Under the pieces are notes generated by a model. It was not told the origin of the DNA and made no database searches. It saw only the letters and a program-made list of their open reading frames with translations. From assembly GCA_028023455.1 (NCBI GenBank), contig JAQFVV010000027.1, positions 4,711,845 through 4,775,844 on the forward strand: a DNA stretch of 64,000 nt. The letters run 5' to 3'. Numbering within the stretch: position 1 is the stretch's first letter; each line of letters begins with the position of its first letter. The translations under genes were made by a program, and so were the position numbers. Source of the DNA: Epiperipatus broadwayi. Taxonomy: Eukaryota; Onychophora; Udeonychophora; Euonychophora; Peripatidae. Positions 24,351 through 36,407 of this stretch are shown here, in pieces.

Positions 24351-24888
24351 TCCACCATTAATAAACTAAAATCATTTTTTTGCAAAGCATTTTATGCAAA
24401 GAAAGTAATTTATTAACCGATTAAAAAAAAATAATGGTTTTTCCATAGGCTGGGTACACTTCTGGATTCTAAAAAAATATGGTATCGAAATAAAACATTT
24501 TGAAGTGAAAAACATTCAGAAATAAATCAGTACATGTGCTTTTAATTGCAGTACAGAACTGAATAGGTGTAGTATTTAAATCATAAAAAAAATATGATTA
24601 TAATACATAAATTCATATTTGAAATGTGATATTTAGTGAGGAGAAAAAATAGACGCTATAGTACCATATTTGTATTTAGTTTTGGGTAGTTTGATAATAT
24701 GTAGTTTGTAGCTCCACAGTAATTACCATGCGTGATTAAAATTTGATAAAGCAACCAATTAAAAAAAACTATTACAAAAACAATGGCAGTTCTATAGTCC
24801 AAGTACATATACTGATTTATAATAAAAGTTAAAAAACAACATGGAATAAAGATGTTCTAGGAATAATAATAAGAACTAGCAAAGAAAA

Positions 24889-25001
24889 GTTGGTTAATTG
24901 TCAAGCGTTGGTGGTCAGCACAGCTGCCTTACAAGCAGTTGTCTCGGATTCACTTCCCAGCCGATGCTTTGACACATGAGAAAAAAAAATGTTGGTTAAT
25001 T
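24889..25001 (+). mobile_element. tRNA-derived SINE with 11-bp TSD
   Basis: The SINE (24900-24990) reads TCAAGCGTTGGTGGTCAGCA, then an anticodon arm CTGCCTTACAAGCAG, a T arm ending CACTTCCCAGCCGATGCTTT, GACACATGAG and an A-tail. Identical direct repeats GTTGGTTAATT flank it (24889-24899, 24991-25001). The head lacks about 10 nt of the D arm seen in other copies. Confidence 0.85.
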
Positions 25002-25445
25002 AAAAGAATTAGTTGAGCTAATTTAAAAAAGACATGAAATAATAAAAATTGAGAAATTAAGCTGCAACATTATCATTGCTATTTATGTTATGATAAAATT
25101 TACCATTTTCTTTTGCACTTTTTAAAGCAATTTTTATTTCATTTTAATTCTGATGTTTATACAGCATTTTCAGAAATCTGTAAATATTTTACATTTTTAT
25201 TATATTTTATAATATGTCAATATCAGTCGTAATACATTTTAATATATGTAATTAAAAGATTGTACTTCTAAATAAATATATTTTCTAACATATAAAACAA
25301 GTTTCAAATCTTAATCCTTATATATAAAACTAAACAAATAATAACCAATAACTGTACATATAAATATAAAAGTTTCTTATAACTATCTTATCTAACTGTT
25401 CATACAGTCACTACTTTTATATTTTGTTAATTTAAGATATTTTTA
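25002..25445. other. No recognised feature
   Basis: AT-rich spacer without open frames or repeats recognised. Confidence 0.5.
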
Positions 25446-25593
25446 TAATATCTAAAGTTAATATTGGGGACATTGGATGAGTAGGCACTAAATGGGAATT
25501 TATACACAAGCCTTCTGGCATCCATTGATTATTCTAGCTTGCAGTGAGTAGCAATACTTATAGTGAATTTTGCCTGTTTTAATATCTAAAGTT
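25446..25593 (+). mobile_element. 120-bp family 2 insert starting at the ribozyme cleavage point, TSD
   Basis: Only the part of family 2 downstream of the predicted hammerhead cleavage site is present: TGGGGACATTGGATGAGTAG onward to TTTTGCCTG. Five extra bases, AATAT, precede it. Identical 14-bp repeats TAATATCTAAAGTT flank it (25446-25459, 25580-25593), so it is a genuine, separate insertion and not a deletion product. Confidence 0.88.
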
Positions 25594-27747
25594 TATATAC
25601 TCTTAAATGGCTAATTTTGTTTGTTTTCTAATAAACAATTAACCCTTTCAAATTCTGACATTTTCTATTGGCCCACCTGGTGAGGGTTTTGAAAATGCTC
25701 AACCTTTCACTTCTGCATAAAATCTTTACTTTATAATAAAACTCACTAAATTGGACTTGATTTCTTTTCAATTTTATATTATAAATGAATAATATTTTTT
25801 TAAAATCATACTTCAATTTTTTAAATATTTAAGAATGAATAGTAACTAAGAATCAAAGATGTCATTCTAAACACTCTTTTAGAAAATAAACAAATTCTTT
25901 TTTATTATAAGTTCTTTTTAATGTGACCAAAAAAATATAGATTTGTGAATAATCTATCAAATTCTGCTTTAAAATCTGATATTTACTTTGTAATTATTAA
26001 AATATTTGAAAAATTCTGATACAACATCAATTTTGACAAGTTATGACATTAAGCAATGAGTTTCACATAAAGTATGGTCAAGAAGGAATAAACATCCTTA
26101 AAAAATATTTTCTTTGAGAATAGTAGAATAAAGACTTGATATTTCCAACTATCTGTAAACTAATGACTTTTTCATATTTTTTTTTCAATTAAAAAATCAA
26201 TAAAAGCAATACTGCACAATCTATAAAATAATTTTTTTACTAATACAAGTTAAAGTAGTGATAAAACAGCAAATTAAAGCAGCAGCATTATCATGCTTTT
26301 TCTGATGGAAACACAATAATACACAATTAATGTGAGAGTTATCAAGTTAGGCAAAAAATAAATCTATACTATTTCAAAATATCTTGTTTTGTTAATCTAT
26401 TATATGTAGAAGGCAGACCAATCCAATTAGTAAGTATTTTAATTAAAAAATTAAAATACTTTTTGTTTAACAAGTTATTTTCAGTCACAACCGAATCACT
26501 CAGTTTGAGGCCTTTTGTAGCATTACAATGGTACTATTATTATTTTGACTCTTTTTCAGCATTTTGTTATCTTTTTTGCCAGTTCACTTTTTTTGTTATG
26601 GCAGAAATTGGAATATTATTAGTTTTTAAAAAATCTGAAGATGTCAGTAATGTACAGATATGCATATATCATGCAAATTTCCAAATTAAAAAAAAAGCTA
26701 TCAATGCTCCGATTGGTTTTATCATAATATAAAAAAATAAACACTACCACTGATTGGTACATTATTTGGCCTCAGGCTTCTGAGAATGTTTTTTCTATTA
26801 GTATTTCAGGGAGGAATACGTAAAGTTTCATTTTACATATTTACATTTATTTACTTAACATATTTGTAAATATTTATTTTAAACCAAAATAGTATATGAT
26901 TATAATTAGATTTTATTTCAATGTTTGTTTTAAAAAGATATATCATTAAAATTGTAATTAAGATAAGGTAGAAGTTGTGTTTGTTTGCTAAAAAAAATGC
27001 TTTTATAGAAGCCTTCAATGAAGTTTTTTTAATGTTAATAATAATAAGTGTAATTTAAAATTTTAAAATATATTTTCATTGTTTTATTATTTCTTAATTA
27101 AAATTCATATTTATTTTCAAAATGGAATTCAAATAAGAAATATTTTGTTCAATAGTTTTTATAAATAGATGAAAAAAAAACCTTTGTTATCATTATGTAT
27201 TCAGTTTATTACTTTATTTTTATATTTTGAAAAAATCAAATATTATTTTTTAAGATATTTTTCATTTGTAAACTTATATTTATAATAAATAATGTAAAGA
27301 TTATCATAATTTCATGTAAAATAAAGATTCAATTGTACAAATAAAATATTGCAAATATAGCCAATATTGCCACTAGGGTCTTTTAAAAAAGAGGAGAGAA
27401 GTTAAAGCATGAATGAGTAGTGAAAACATTAAAACAGTACAAAAGAAAGCTATCTTATTACATTATATGGAAATGATCAATTAAAAGAAGTGAAGATATA
27501 TATACCTATATATCTTGCACCACACAAATTTTATTTAGCATTGAAATTACTTCTTTCAAGCCTATTATATCTTTTTTTCTCTCTCCTCCCCTATTTCATT
27601 ATCTTTCTATCTTTTCTCTTTCGTGCATTTTCTTTTTTAACTCAATTACATTTTTAGTAGAAATCATCTGATTGGCTGCTTTTTTTTTAACTATTCACAT
27701 TCTTAAAATATATATTTTATGAGTATTCATCTTCACCTATTCAAGAG
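25594..27747. other. No recognised feature
   Basis: 2.1 kb of very AT-rich DNA. Frames at 25628-25816 (-) and 26463-26732 (+) carry no recognisable motif. Confidence 0.45.
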
Positions 27748-28400
27748 CTGCTACAGAATCATCATCTCCAAAGGAGTGGTTTCTGGTTTCCATGTTCATT
27801 AGTGAAGATTAGAATTCAAAACTGAAAACATCTATGCATCTTGCAACCACTGTTGAGTAATCAGTAAACACCAGATGCTATAATGCTACAGAATCACCAT
27901 CTTGAAAGGAGTGATTTCTGGTTTCCACTTTCATTAGTGAAGATTAGAATTCAAAACTGAAATCATCCATGCATCTTGCAACCACTTTATTTTACTTCAC
28001 TGATGAAGGCAAAACTCAGAAACTGGTGTGTCTGGAGATTGGGGTGTCAATTAATTACTCAAGCTTACAATAAATGGCTTTAGAATAGAATGAAGATAAT
28101 GTTCTTAGAAGCATATGACAAACATGTGAGAGATCGTGTGATGTTGATATTAATCTTCCTAGTTATGGCAAATGAATAAATCTAGGTTCAAAACATTCAG
28201 ATTTTTTGAGTTTGAGATTATCTAAAAAATATTAAGACGGATGTTAGATGCATAGGTTCAATAGTTCCAGATTTGATCCTTAGTCTTCATGAAGACAAAG
28301 GCAAAAGCTATAAATCAGTTGGTCAGGACATGAGAATTTTACAGTAGTTACTCAAGTCTTCAATAGGTGGCTCTAGAGTATAGTAAAGAAAACTGCTCTT
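27748..28400. repeat. 145-bp repeats with hammerhead-like motifs (family 3)
   Basis: CTACAGAATC with the following 100 bp recurs at 27751 and 27896 (period 145). Each unit on the minus strand holds CUAAUGA ... UGGAAACCA GAAA. A related segment in the opposite sense (27995-28050, +) holds CUGAUGA, AGGCAAAACUCA, GAAA and CUGGUGUGUC, close to family 2. A further degenerate copy lies at 28265-28390. The cores carry changes or poor stems, so activity is doubtful. Confidence 0.65.
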
Positions 28401-30022
28401 GTAATGTGATATTGGTACTCATTAGACATTTTATTAGCTACTTTTCTATTTTACAATAAATATTCAATGAATGTCATCAATATTTCTTTTTAGTTTTTTA
28501 AAATACTTTCATATTGATGAGAGGTTTATTTATATTTCTGAAGATGGTTGATAGGCAGAACCAGATTTTCACAACTAGCAGGCTTAGTTAAACAAAAAAA
28601 AAAAAACACTGGCATAATCAACTATTTGATTCTAGTGCTTTGTAATAACTATCCTTATTCATTCTGAAAGGTACTCCATTTTAAAATACTGCAAATCAGA
28701 CTGTCAAACTCTATTCTATTAGAGTTGAAAATGGAACACAGTTCCTATGAGATATCATGACCTATATAGTTAAATATTTTTTAAATGTAATTTTTTTTTT
28801 TTTCCAAAATATAATGAGAAAACTTGAGGTTTAGAATCTAAACTAAAGCAGAGATGTGAGAAATTCAAAGAAGCATTACTGACATTAAAAAATAGAGTGT
28901 TTTAAATTTTATGCTGGTGGATAAAAGGATATATCAATAAAATAGAATAACATGAAATTAATATATGTGCTGTTGTTTCTTTGTTTTTTACTTATTTCAG
29001 GATCAATTTTTCCTTTTTTATTTGAAAAGACTCTAGTGACACTTTTCTTCATATTTGAACATTTTATTTTTATAATTAAACTTTTTTTCTATATCATATG
29101 TTAATCATCTTACATTATTTATTATAAATGTAAGCTTTCAAACAATAGGCATTCTAAAAGTTAATATTTGAATTTTGTAAAATAAGAAAATGAAATACTA
29201 AATGAAGTTTGAATGTTTGCAGAATAAAATATTAGGTATTTGAATTCCAGTTTTTAATTTCACAAAAAATTTAGTGTTATCATTAAGGAAAAAAATATAT
29301 GTTAAAATTTAGCATTATATTCATTGTTATTAAAAAATTTAAAAATGTCTTTACCGATATTAACAAAAAGCAAGTCTGTTATCCAGTAAAAACTGCTTCA
29401 GTTCTGCATGAACAAACTTTACATGACTTGTTTTAATAATAAATGTTCTTTAATAAAATTTAATTATAATCACATAGGTTTTTAGTTTAAAATACCTATT
29501 TTACTAAAATATTGTATAAATAACTTTTAATATTTAAACGTATTATTGAAAATTACAATTTTCCTTTCGAATGAAATTTTTGGCTTTCTTTCAAGTTAAA
29601 CAATCCCTCAGTCAAAAATTGACATTTGTATCGAGATCGAAATGGGGCAAATCTAACTTCTTTGATATATAAATTACATATTATAATTTTATAAAGATCT
29701 GTCAAAAGCTAACATCTTCAGATTTTTTTCAACTATTAATTTTAAAATGATTTTCATGATTAAATAAAACTGCACCTGGTAATCTAAGATTATAGATCAG
29801 CTCAAAATATAAAATATATATATAGAGAGAGATAATTGCAGCACTGTCATAATAACTAAAACATTCCCAAATAAGCAATTTTGTATCTTCTGAATGTGGT
29901 AAACAATTTTGGACAGTTTGAAATAAAAAGGTAAAGCCATAAAGACAAATAACATATACAAGACAGTTATAACTTATAATTGAAATTAAGATATACTTAA
30001 ATTCCCATACCACATGTTTGAA
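28400..30022. other. No recognised feature
   Basis: AT-rich; the 100-codon minus-strand frame at 29729-30031 shows no domain and overlaps the edge of a foldback element. Confidence 0.45.
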
Positions 30023-30334
30023 ATACAACAATATATCTTATTAAATGATCATAGTCTTTTTACACCTTTAAGCAAATAATTTTTATTAATATAAGTTTTG
30101 ACTGTTCCTCACAGTCTTCTTCAGATCTCAATCTATTGCTCTATCTTTCCCTTTCCACCATTTTATTTTACTATAAAAAAATAAAATAAAATGGTGGAAA
30201 GAGAAAGGTAGAGCAATAGATTGAGACCTAAAGAAGACTGCGAGGAACAGTCGAAACTGCTATTATATTAATAAAAATCATTTGCTTAAAGGTGTAAAAA
30301 GACTATAATTATTTAATAAGATATATTGTTGTAT
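30023..30334. mobile_element. 312-bp foldback element
   Basis: Two arms of about 150 bp (from ATACAACAATATATC to GATATATTGTTGTAT) pair with few mismatches around an A/T centre near 30160-30195. Each arm contains a hairpin GACUGUGAGGAACAGUC or GACUGCGAGGAACAGUC. This is preceded by CUGAAGA/CUAAAGA and followed by AAAAC/GAAAC, resembling a hammerhead core with one extra nucleotide before stem II. Confidence 0.85.
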
Positions 30335-30449
30335 ATGAATAAGCAAAATTACTGAAGAAGGAAGAAGTATATATAGAATTATCTGTTTGAAATACATGAG
30401 TAATATATCTGAAAAAGAAAATTGACCTCAAATATGCATAAAATAGGAA

Positions 30450-30780
30450 GACATGGATAATTGAAACCTGGGCCAAATAAAAAGTACTGTTTTTGCATGA
30501 AATATGGCCTGGATCACAATTATTCATCTCTTTTTTAATGTCTTTATTCATGTATTTTAAGAATATGTAGTAGAGTGGGTGTTTTAAGTAAAAAGAAAGA
30601 TGATGTTAAATCCCTCCATATGCTTACATTTATTTATTTTAACTGGGTTTAATATCTGGACTAGGAATGATATGATAATTTCTAGTCTAACAAATGTTAT
30701 AATCATTGATACCTAAAGTGGATAGTATCAAAGTTATGAGTGGAGAATATTTGGCACTTGTAAATACAATTACAATAATT
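30450..30780 (+). repeat. Degenerate hammerhead segment plus 165-bp unit
   Basis: 30463-30530 resembles family 1 (ACCUGGGCCAA, UUUGCAUGAAAU, CCUGGAUCACAAUUAUU) but lacks CUGAUGA. It is followed at 30645-30780 by a unit of the 165-bp family (GGTTTAATATCTGGACTAGG). The same order of the two modules appears near 60.5-60.9 kb, so they may belong to one larger element. Confidence 0.55.
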
Positions 30781-31249
30781 TAAAATTAAAGATAAGTTGT
30801 TATTTTAAATCTTGATAAATTAATTAAATAAAGTGAAAGTAACAAAAATTAAAATAATAATTGAATTAGTTGAGAAGTTTATGTAGAAGATAGTTAGAAT
30901 ACTGCATGGTATAACCACTAGTTTAAAAAATAATTTTATATAATTCGATGATTATGAAAAAGAAGCAGAAGAATCTAGATCAGAAAAGCAAGCTTAGGAA
31001 ATATTGGAAAAAATTATTTGGAAGTGTATCGTTAAAAAAAATGTAGAAATGTTAAAAAAAAGTTAGTAGGAAAAAATGTTTCATTAAGGATTAAGAAAAA
31101 GAATCAGCCATGGCGTGTAGCTGGAGTTAGAGAGATTCTAATGAAAGATTGTCTGAAAATGTGAAATGAATATTGGTCATGTACTTGTATACCCACTAGT
31201 AATGGAAGAGTAAACAAAAAAGGACTTGAAAAATGTAGTTAAAATTCTC
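30781..31249. other. No recognised feature
   Basis: A-rich sequence; it may be decayed 3' sequence of the neighbouring LINE, but I could not align it. Confidence 0.4.
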
Positions 31250-32630
31250 AATAATACTATGAAGCATAAGATAAATTTATTTTACTGTACTCTTCATATC
31301 TAACAGCTTTCTTTTTTTCTAGCAATTGTAATCATTATGGTATATCTTTAAGATTAACTTCACTATTATATATCAAAGTGTACAGTCCAACCATTTTCTT
31401 CACAGTAATTTCTTTGATCTCTTTTGAAAATTCTATTTTTATTTCTTTAATCAGTTTAATTACTTCTTTTGCCAATGTGACTCCATTCCTTTGTTCCTCT
31501 ATTTCAATATCTTAATTTTCAAGTTCATAATTAATTGCAACTTTTTTTTAAACACATATTGAATATTTTTAATATATTATTCCTATCAGTTAATCTCTTT
31601 ATATTCTTATCAACTATTTCACTCAATAACCATTTCTTTTTTCCCAAGTGATGTTTCCAATTCTATCAAATACAGGGCATATCTTTTTGCCTGATGAAGC
31701 ATTTCTATCTCTTTACCTCCTTCTTCCAGCCCCATTTCTTTTGTGAGATTTGTTTTTCTCTTAATAATTTTTATATGCCCTTTGCTCTTCATCTCTATTG
31801 ACATTATTTCATCTTCTCACTATACTTTTATCTCTTTCAACATATCTTGGATTATCCATAATTGTTCACCTTTTTTTAGTCGAATAGTTCCTATTGAATT
31901 TGTTTTTAATATTCCCTCTTTAATCTTACACCAATGTTTATCAGAATTATTCTTATATTCCTCACCTTTGTCGATCCTTTTTGTTATTTTTTCATATATG
32001 AAACAAAACTTTCCTTTCTCCATTTTTCTCAATTTATCAAAGTCTCATCTTACACATTTCCTTTTTTTCATTCTTTTTAAATTCACTTTTAATTTAATGA
32101 TAATCATATTATTATCAGTTTATATTAGTATCAGAAAAACTATATGAATCTTTGATAATATTCTTATATCTATAAATATACAGCCTATCATCTGAGCTTT
32201 CCATGTATACAATCTTCCTGGGTGGTTTTTTAAACTAAGTGTTTGTACCTACAAAATTATTCTCTTTATAAAATTCCATGAGGTGACTATCTCTTTCATT
32301 CCTTTTTCCAATACCATAATTACCAACAACTTTTTCTTCCTTACTTTTCACCACAACAGTATAATATATATATATATATCCCTTTTTATCGTCTATATTA
32401 TACCCTTCATTTTTTCATACTGTTCATTTATTTCTACATCATTATACAGATTTATTAAAGATATAATTTTTTGTGTTTCTACATATACACAGACAATTAT
32501 TTTTCTTTTTTATACAAAAAAAAAAAAAAATGTAATAGCTAATTATATAGAATCTAAACATATATCATAGCTTTTTTTGGTTTGTCATAAGGATTGGCGA
32601 TACAAGTGTCACTTCCAGTGCTCCAGCTGC
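31250..32630 (-). pseudogene. RTE-like LINE: endonuclease end and RT start, decayed
   Basis: Reading the minus strand, 'EEKVVGNYGIGKRNERDSHL' then 'MEFYKENNF' (near 32340-32260) and 'HPGRLYTWK' (near 32210) match the C-terminal half of APE-type endonucleases of RTE LINEs ('craniofacial development protein 2'-like). Next come 'DNNMIIIKLKVNLKRMKKRK', 'KMEKGKFCFIYEKITKRIDK' and 'QLWIIQDMLKEI'. After that are 'KEIEMLHQAKRYALYLIELE' and, near 31400-31500, 'NGVTLAKEVIKLIKEIKIEF' and 'MVGLYTLIYNS', which resemble the first RT blocks. Stops and frameshifts are many. The remaining RT is absent. Confidence 0.8.
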
Positions 32631-34189
32631 TTATAAACTCCTAGAACAATAAGATCATTTGGTTATTTTATTATTAGATATAGTATATAAAAAATTTAAG
32701 TGTTGGTATTTAGAATCCAAATATTTAGATTTTCTATTTAAAATAAATCTGATTCCTAATAAAAGTAATTTTGCAAATATAAATACAATTTGCTTCATAT
32801 GCAGCAGAGATCCTGGATTCTTTTAAATTATCTTTTCTTGCATACATATCATTCTTTAATCTTCTCTTTGACTCGTTCTGAAATATCATTCTGACACTCC
32901 TAATAAATAGTATATATATATATATTTTTATATACCCTTCAAAATATTTCTTCTTTACTTTGAGATGTCATTGTTTCAGTCGATATCTCCAGTCATAATT
33001 TCTCTTTTACAATAAATTAAATAAAAATCGGGAACTGCTTATCATCTATGCAGTGACATTGAGCTTGTTCTCATTGCCAGGTCCGGGTCATTTATTATTT
33101 TCAATGAATTCTTCATTTTGTATAGCATATATGAGAGAGAAAAATAAATAAATATATATAACAAGTTGGAAAGATATAACATTTTATTTCTTAGTTTTTC
33201 TGTTTTCACTATATGAATTGTAAGTTTAACTTCTTTACATAGAAGAGATACAATTTGATACAGTGTTGAAATATAACTAATAAATCAACGTCTGCGGCTC
33301 CTATCTTAAGCCTATTACTTCCGGTCCCGAACTTCACGTGAAACTTCGCGTGAATTCTCGAGCAAGACACTATTTTATTACTAAACATTACGTTAAAACT
33401 AAATTCGAAGAGATCAATGAAGTAGTGGAATCCTATTGGTTGAAAATGATGATGATGATGAAAATTCATTACAAAATATTACTTGTTCCTATATATCCGC
33501 ACACTTCATAATTTCGTTTTTATACTTAGTAATTTTATCGGAAAGAAATTTCTTCGCAATTATTTAAAATACCGGTAATTGAAATCTAACAACAATTTAG
33601 ATCCCATTTGGTTCAACACAATATTAACCCTTTATTTGTTTTACGCCTCACTTATTATTACTTTTTTTTACAACTTTCTTGAAGTCTTTACATCTTAAAC
33701 TTTTTCATTGAGACTAGCTTAAAGCAATTGCTGGTCTGTTGTCAGTGTTTGATCGCTTTAATAATCTCGATGTAAAGTTTCGGAATCGTTTAAAGTTTTT
33801 TGTTAGTCAATTGTGAAGTGCGAAGGGACTTAAAACGCTTACTAAAATTAAGGTTATCCGTCTGGATTATTGAACAATCACTCAAATCACACTTACTTTT
33901 AGAATATATATGTTTTTATAAGATTTTAAAGAGAAAATGGTACGCGATACTGCGATTACATAACACTTTGTTATTATTTAATAATGATTCATTTTGACAC
34001 TATATACATATAAATAAAAACTGGATGATATTTACTCAAAATTACGTAACATTGTCAAATAATAGAAAATGATCTGTTTGGAAACTTTCATATATGTAGT
34101 GTGTGTATATATATGTAGGAATTAAAACGATATTTCGAGCATTTGAAAGACTTAATATCATATATAAGTAGTTTTTTTTTAGCCAATAC
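32631..34189. other. No recognised gene; GC-richer patch at 33285-33370
   Basis: Mostly AT-rich. An 86-codon minus-strand frame (33209-33469) covers a GC-richer patch and reads 'HAKFHVKFGTGSNRLKIGAA'. This looks more like coding or repeat-derived sequence than its surroundings, but I cannot assign it. The + frame at 33800-33997 has no motif. Confidence 0.4.
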
Positions 34190-34880
34190 TGATAAGGGAA
34201 GGGGTAAATCCACAATTTTTAGTGATAGTTATTAACTTGACATTGTAGACGAATTTAAATATCTTGATAGTATTTTAAGTAAAGAGACGTGTATGTTTAT
34301 GTATATCACAGATTTTATTATGTTACTGATGCTGTTAACAAATATTAAAAGACTGATATTTTATCATAGTAAAATAATATATAGCATCCTTATTTTACCT
34401 TTATTGTATAAACAACTTAAATACCTTTGGAATATTCTAAATAGAAAGCTGAACTTTGTTGTAGTATAGCACAGACTCCAAAATGTTGGTGCTGCTTTTA
34501 ACAATTTAAAAGATTTGGTATTTTATCATAGTGAAATAACTACTGCAAATAAGTTACCTACATACAAAGCTGTTATTTTTCTAATTTATTATATGGAAAT
34601 ACGAATTAGACAACCTGTGGATGCAATACAAGGATCTAAAACAAATTTCATTTAAGTATTTTCTCCAAAATTCTAAAAATATACTGGCAAGATCAAAAAA
34701 CAAATCAATATTTTTTCCAGCTTACTGGATGTGTTTCTATTAGAATCCCCTATGAACAATACAGGACTTCCTAAAAGTATGTTTTACAATGAACTCAGAC
34801 ATGATTTTCATGGAGAGGCAGAATCAGTTTCCATTGTAAAGATTCCACAAATATATTCTAAAGAAATGTAATGTATTCAA
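34190..34880 (+). pseudogene. LINE RT C-terminal fragment, second subfamily
   Basis: 'DEFKYLDSILSKE', 'GAAFNNLKDLVFYHSEITTA' then 'NKLPTYKAVIF' and a degenerate 'ILARSKNKSIFF' follow the usual order after the RT palm in RTE/CR1-like elements (YLGSI..., ...LY.., WQD.TN..). Part of this segment is duplicated: 34360-34420 resembles 34520-34570. Heavily decayed. Confidence 0.6.
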
Positions 34881-35463
34881 TTAAATTTATGAAGAAGGGC
34901 AAAGCTTCAGATAATGAGAAATTATAATTAGTATATTAAAGGAAACAGATGAAGAAATATAAAGATTGTTAGCAATGTTATATATCAAATAACTAAATGA
35001 TAAAGACGTACCAGATATTTGGAAGAACACACTAGTAATATTGAGATTTGAGAAAGGTCATAAAAGAAGATATTATAAATTACAGATTTAACAATTTTTT
35101 GTCAGTTCTGTAACAAGACTTTACCAAGATAATTACAACTCATCTATATTGTACTTTGAATTTTAACCAATCAAAAGAACAATCTAAATTTAAAAATGGT
35201 ATTAGTACAATAGATCATATGCAAATATTGAGAGAAGTTATAGAAAGGTTCAATGTATGTAAATTACCACTATGCTTTTAATTTATAGATTATGAAAACA
35301 GATTTAATTTTATGGGCATTTCCATGGTAATAAAAGCATTGGGATTATCAAGTTATAGTTCCCAGATATAGTCAGATTTTGGAAAATATTTATCACAATG
35401 CACCAGCAATGATTAGATTGCATAGTAATTCTAAAAAGATTAATATTGATAAGAGTATAAGAC

Positions 35464-35744
35464 TGGATAACTTTAATACACCATATACTCCTTAATTTAC
35501 ACTCTACAATGCAGTTTAACATATGATTTATTTTATTTCCTTCCTAACAATTTTAACTGTCCAGCAGTCATCATCAGAGCTTTTATCTCAGTACTCTAAT
35601 GATGACTGCTGGACAGTTGAAACTGTTAGGAAGGAAATAAAATAAATCATATGTTAAACTGCATTGTAGAGTGTAAATTAAGGAGTATATGGTGTATTAT
35701 GGTTTATATAATTAAGCAATGCAAATAAGAAGTGGATAACTTTA
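35464..35744. mobile_element. 257-bp foldback element in RTE, 12-bp TSD
   Basis: Arms 35475-35574 and 35599-35698 are near-perfect inverted repeats, followed by a 34-nt non-palindromic tail. TGGATAACTTTA flanks it (35464-35475, 35733-35744). Deleting the insert restores the RTE reading 'ATAAGACTGGATAACTTTAT'. Inside each arm a GACUG/CAGUU hairpin is preceded by CUGAUGA or CUAAUGA and followed by AAAAU or GAAAC, another hammerhead-like arrangement with one extra base. Confidence 0.88.
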
Positions 35745-36037
35745 TATATCCAAAACTTTTTTCCAGAAATTTTACAGGAATTATTTTGTGGATTGAAATG
35801 AAAGGCTAAGGGAGTAAAAGTAAATGAGGACTATTTAAGTCATTTACAATTTGAAGATGATTTGTTTGTTTTTTTGCAAATAATATTTTAGAACTTCGGG
35901 AAATATTCAAATTATCAGATGGAAGCAAGAAGCTTGAGCTGAAGGGCTAAGGATGGATGCCAAAAAAAAGAATATTCAATGGAATTTTTCAGAATAAGGA
36001 AATAAAGATTGATTGATAATCGTAAATTCTAAGAAAT

Positions 36038-36407
36038 TAACAATTAAGCCAATAAACATCACATGACCACCACCTCTTATGTTTGTGTATAACTGTTGTT
36101 AACACAGGCAAAATTCACTATACATATTACCACACACAGCAAGCTAGAGTAATCAATGGATGCCAGAAGGCTTGTGCATAAAATCCCCATCTAGTGCCTA
36201 CTCATCCAATAATCCCAGACTAGTTTCTGGCTTGTGGCCTTCATCAGTGATGAGCCTTGGATCTTAGAGCACTGCACCTAGATCTTAGGATCTAATGCTA
36301 CCCTCCAGCAACCACCTTTTATCTCCATTTAACTACAAAACTATGAGTTTTAAACTAAAAACACCTTAATGTTTTCAATCCAAGCCCCTTAGCTTATATA
36401 ACAATTA
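36038..36407 (-). mobile_element. Family 2 hammerhead element, complete monomer, 9-bp TSD
   Basis: A single, non-palindromic 352-bp unit (36047-36398) inserted in the RTE copy between TAACAATTA repeats (36038-36046, 36399-36407). In minus orientation it begins TATAAGCTAAGGGG, holds the hammerhead, and ends GGTCATGTGATGTTTATTGG. It defines the monomer ends of family 2 independently of the foldback copies. Confidence 0.88.
36204..36262 (-). ncRNA. Family 2 hammerhead motif in monomer
   Basis: CUGAUGA, stem II GGC/GCC (loop CACAA, preceded by A/A), GAAA, ACUAGU, cleavage triplet GUC, stem I UGGGA against the segment before the core, distal AUCCA/UGGAU. Confidence 0.75.

Noticed and set aside
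31743-32570. Plus-strand frames of 95-134 codons
   Set aside because: Antisense to the RTE-like endonuclease/RT remnant, whose minus-strand reading gives recognisable motifs.
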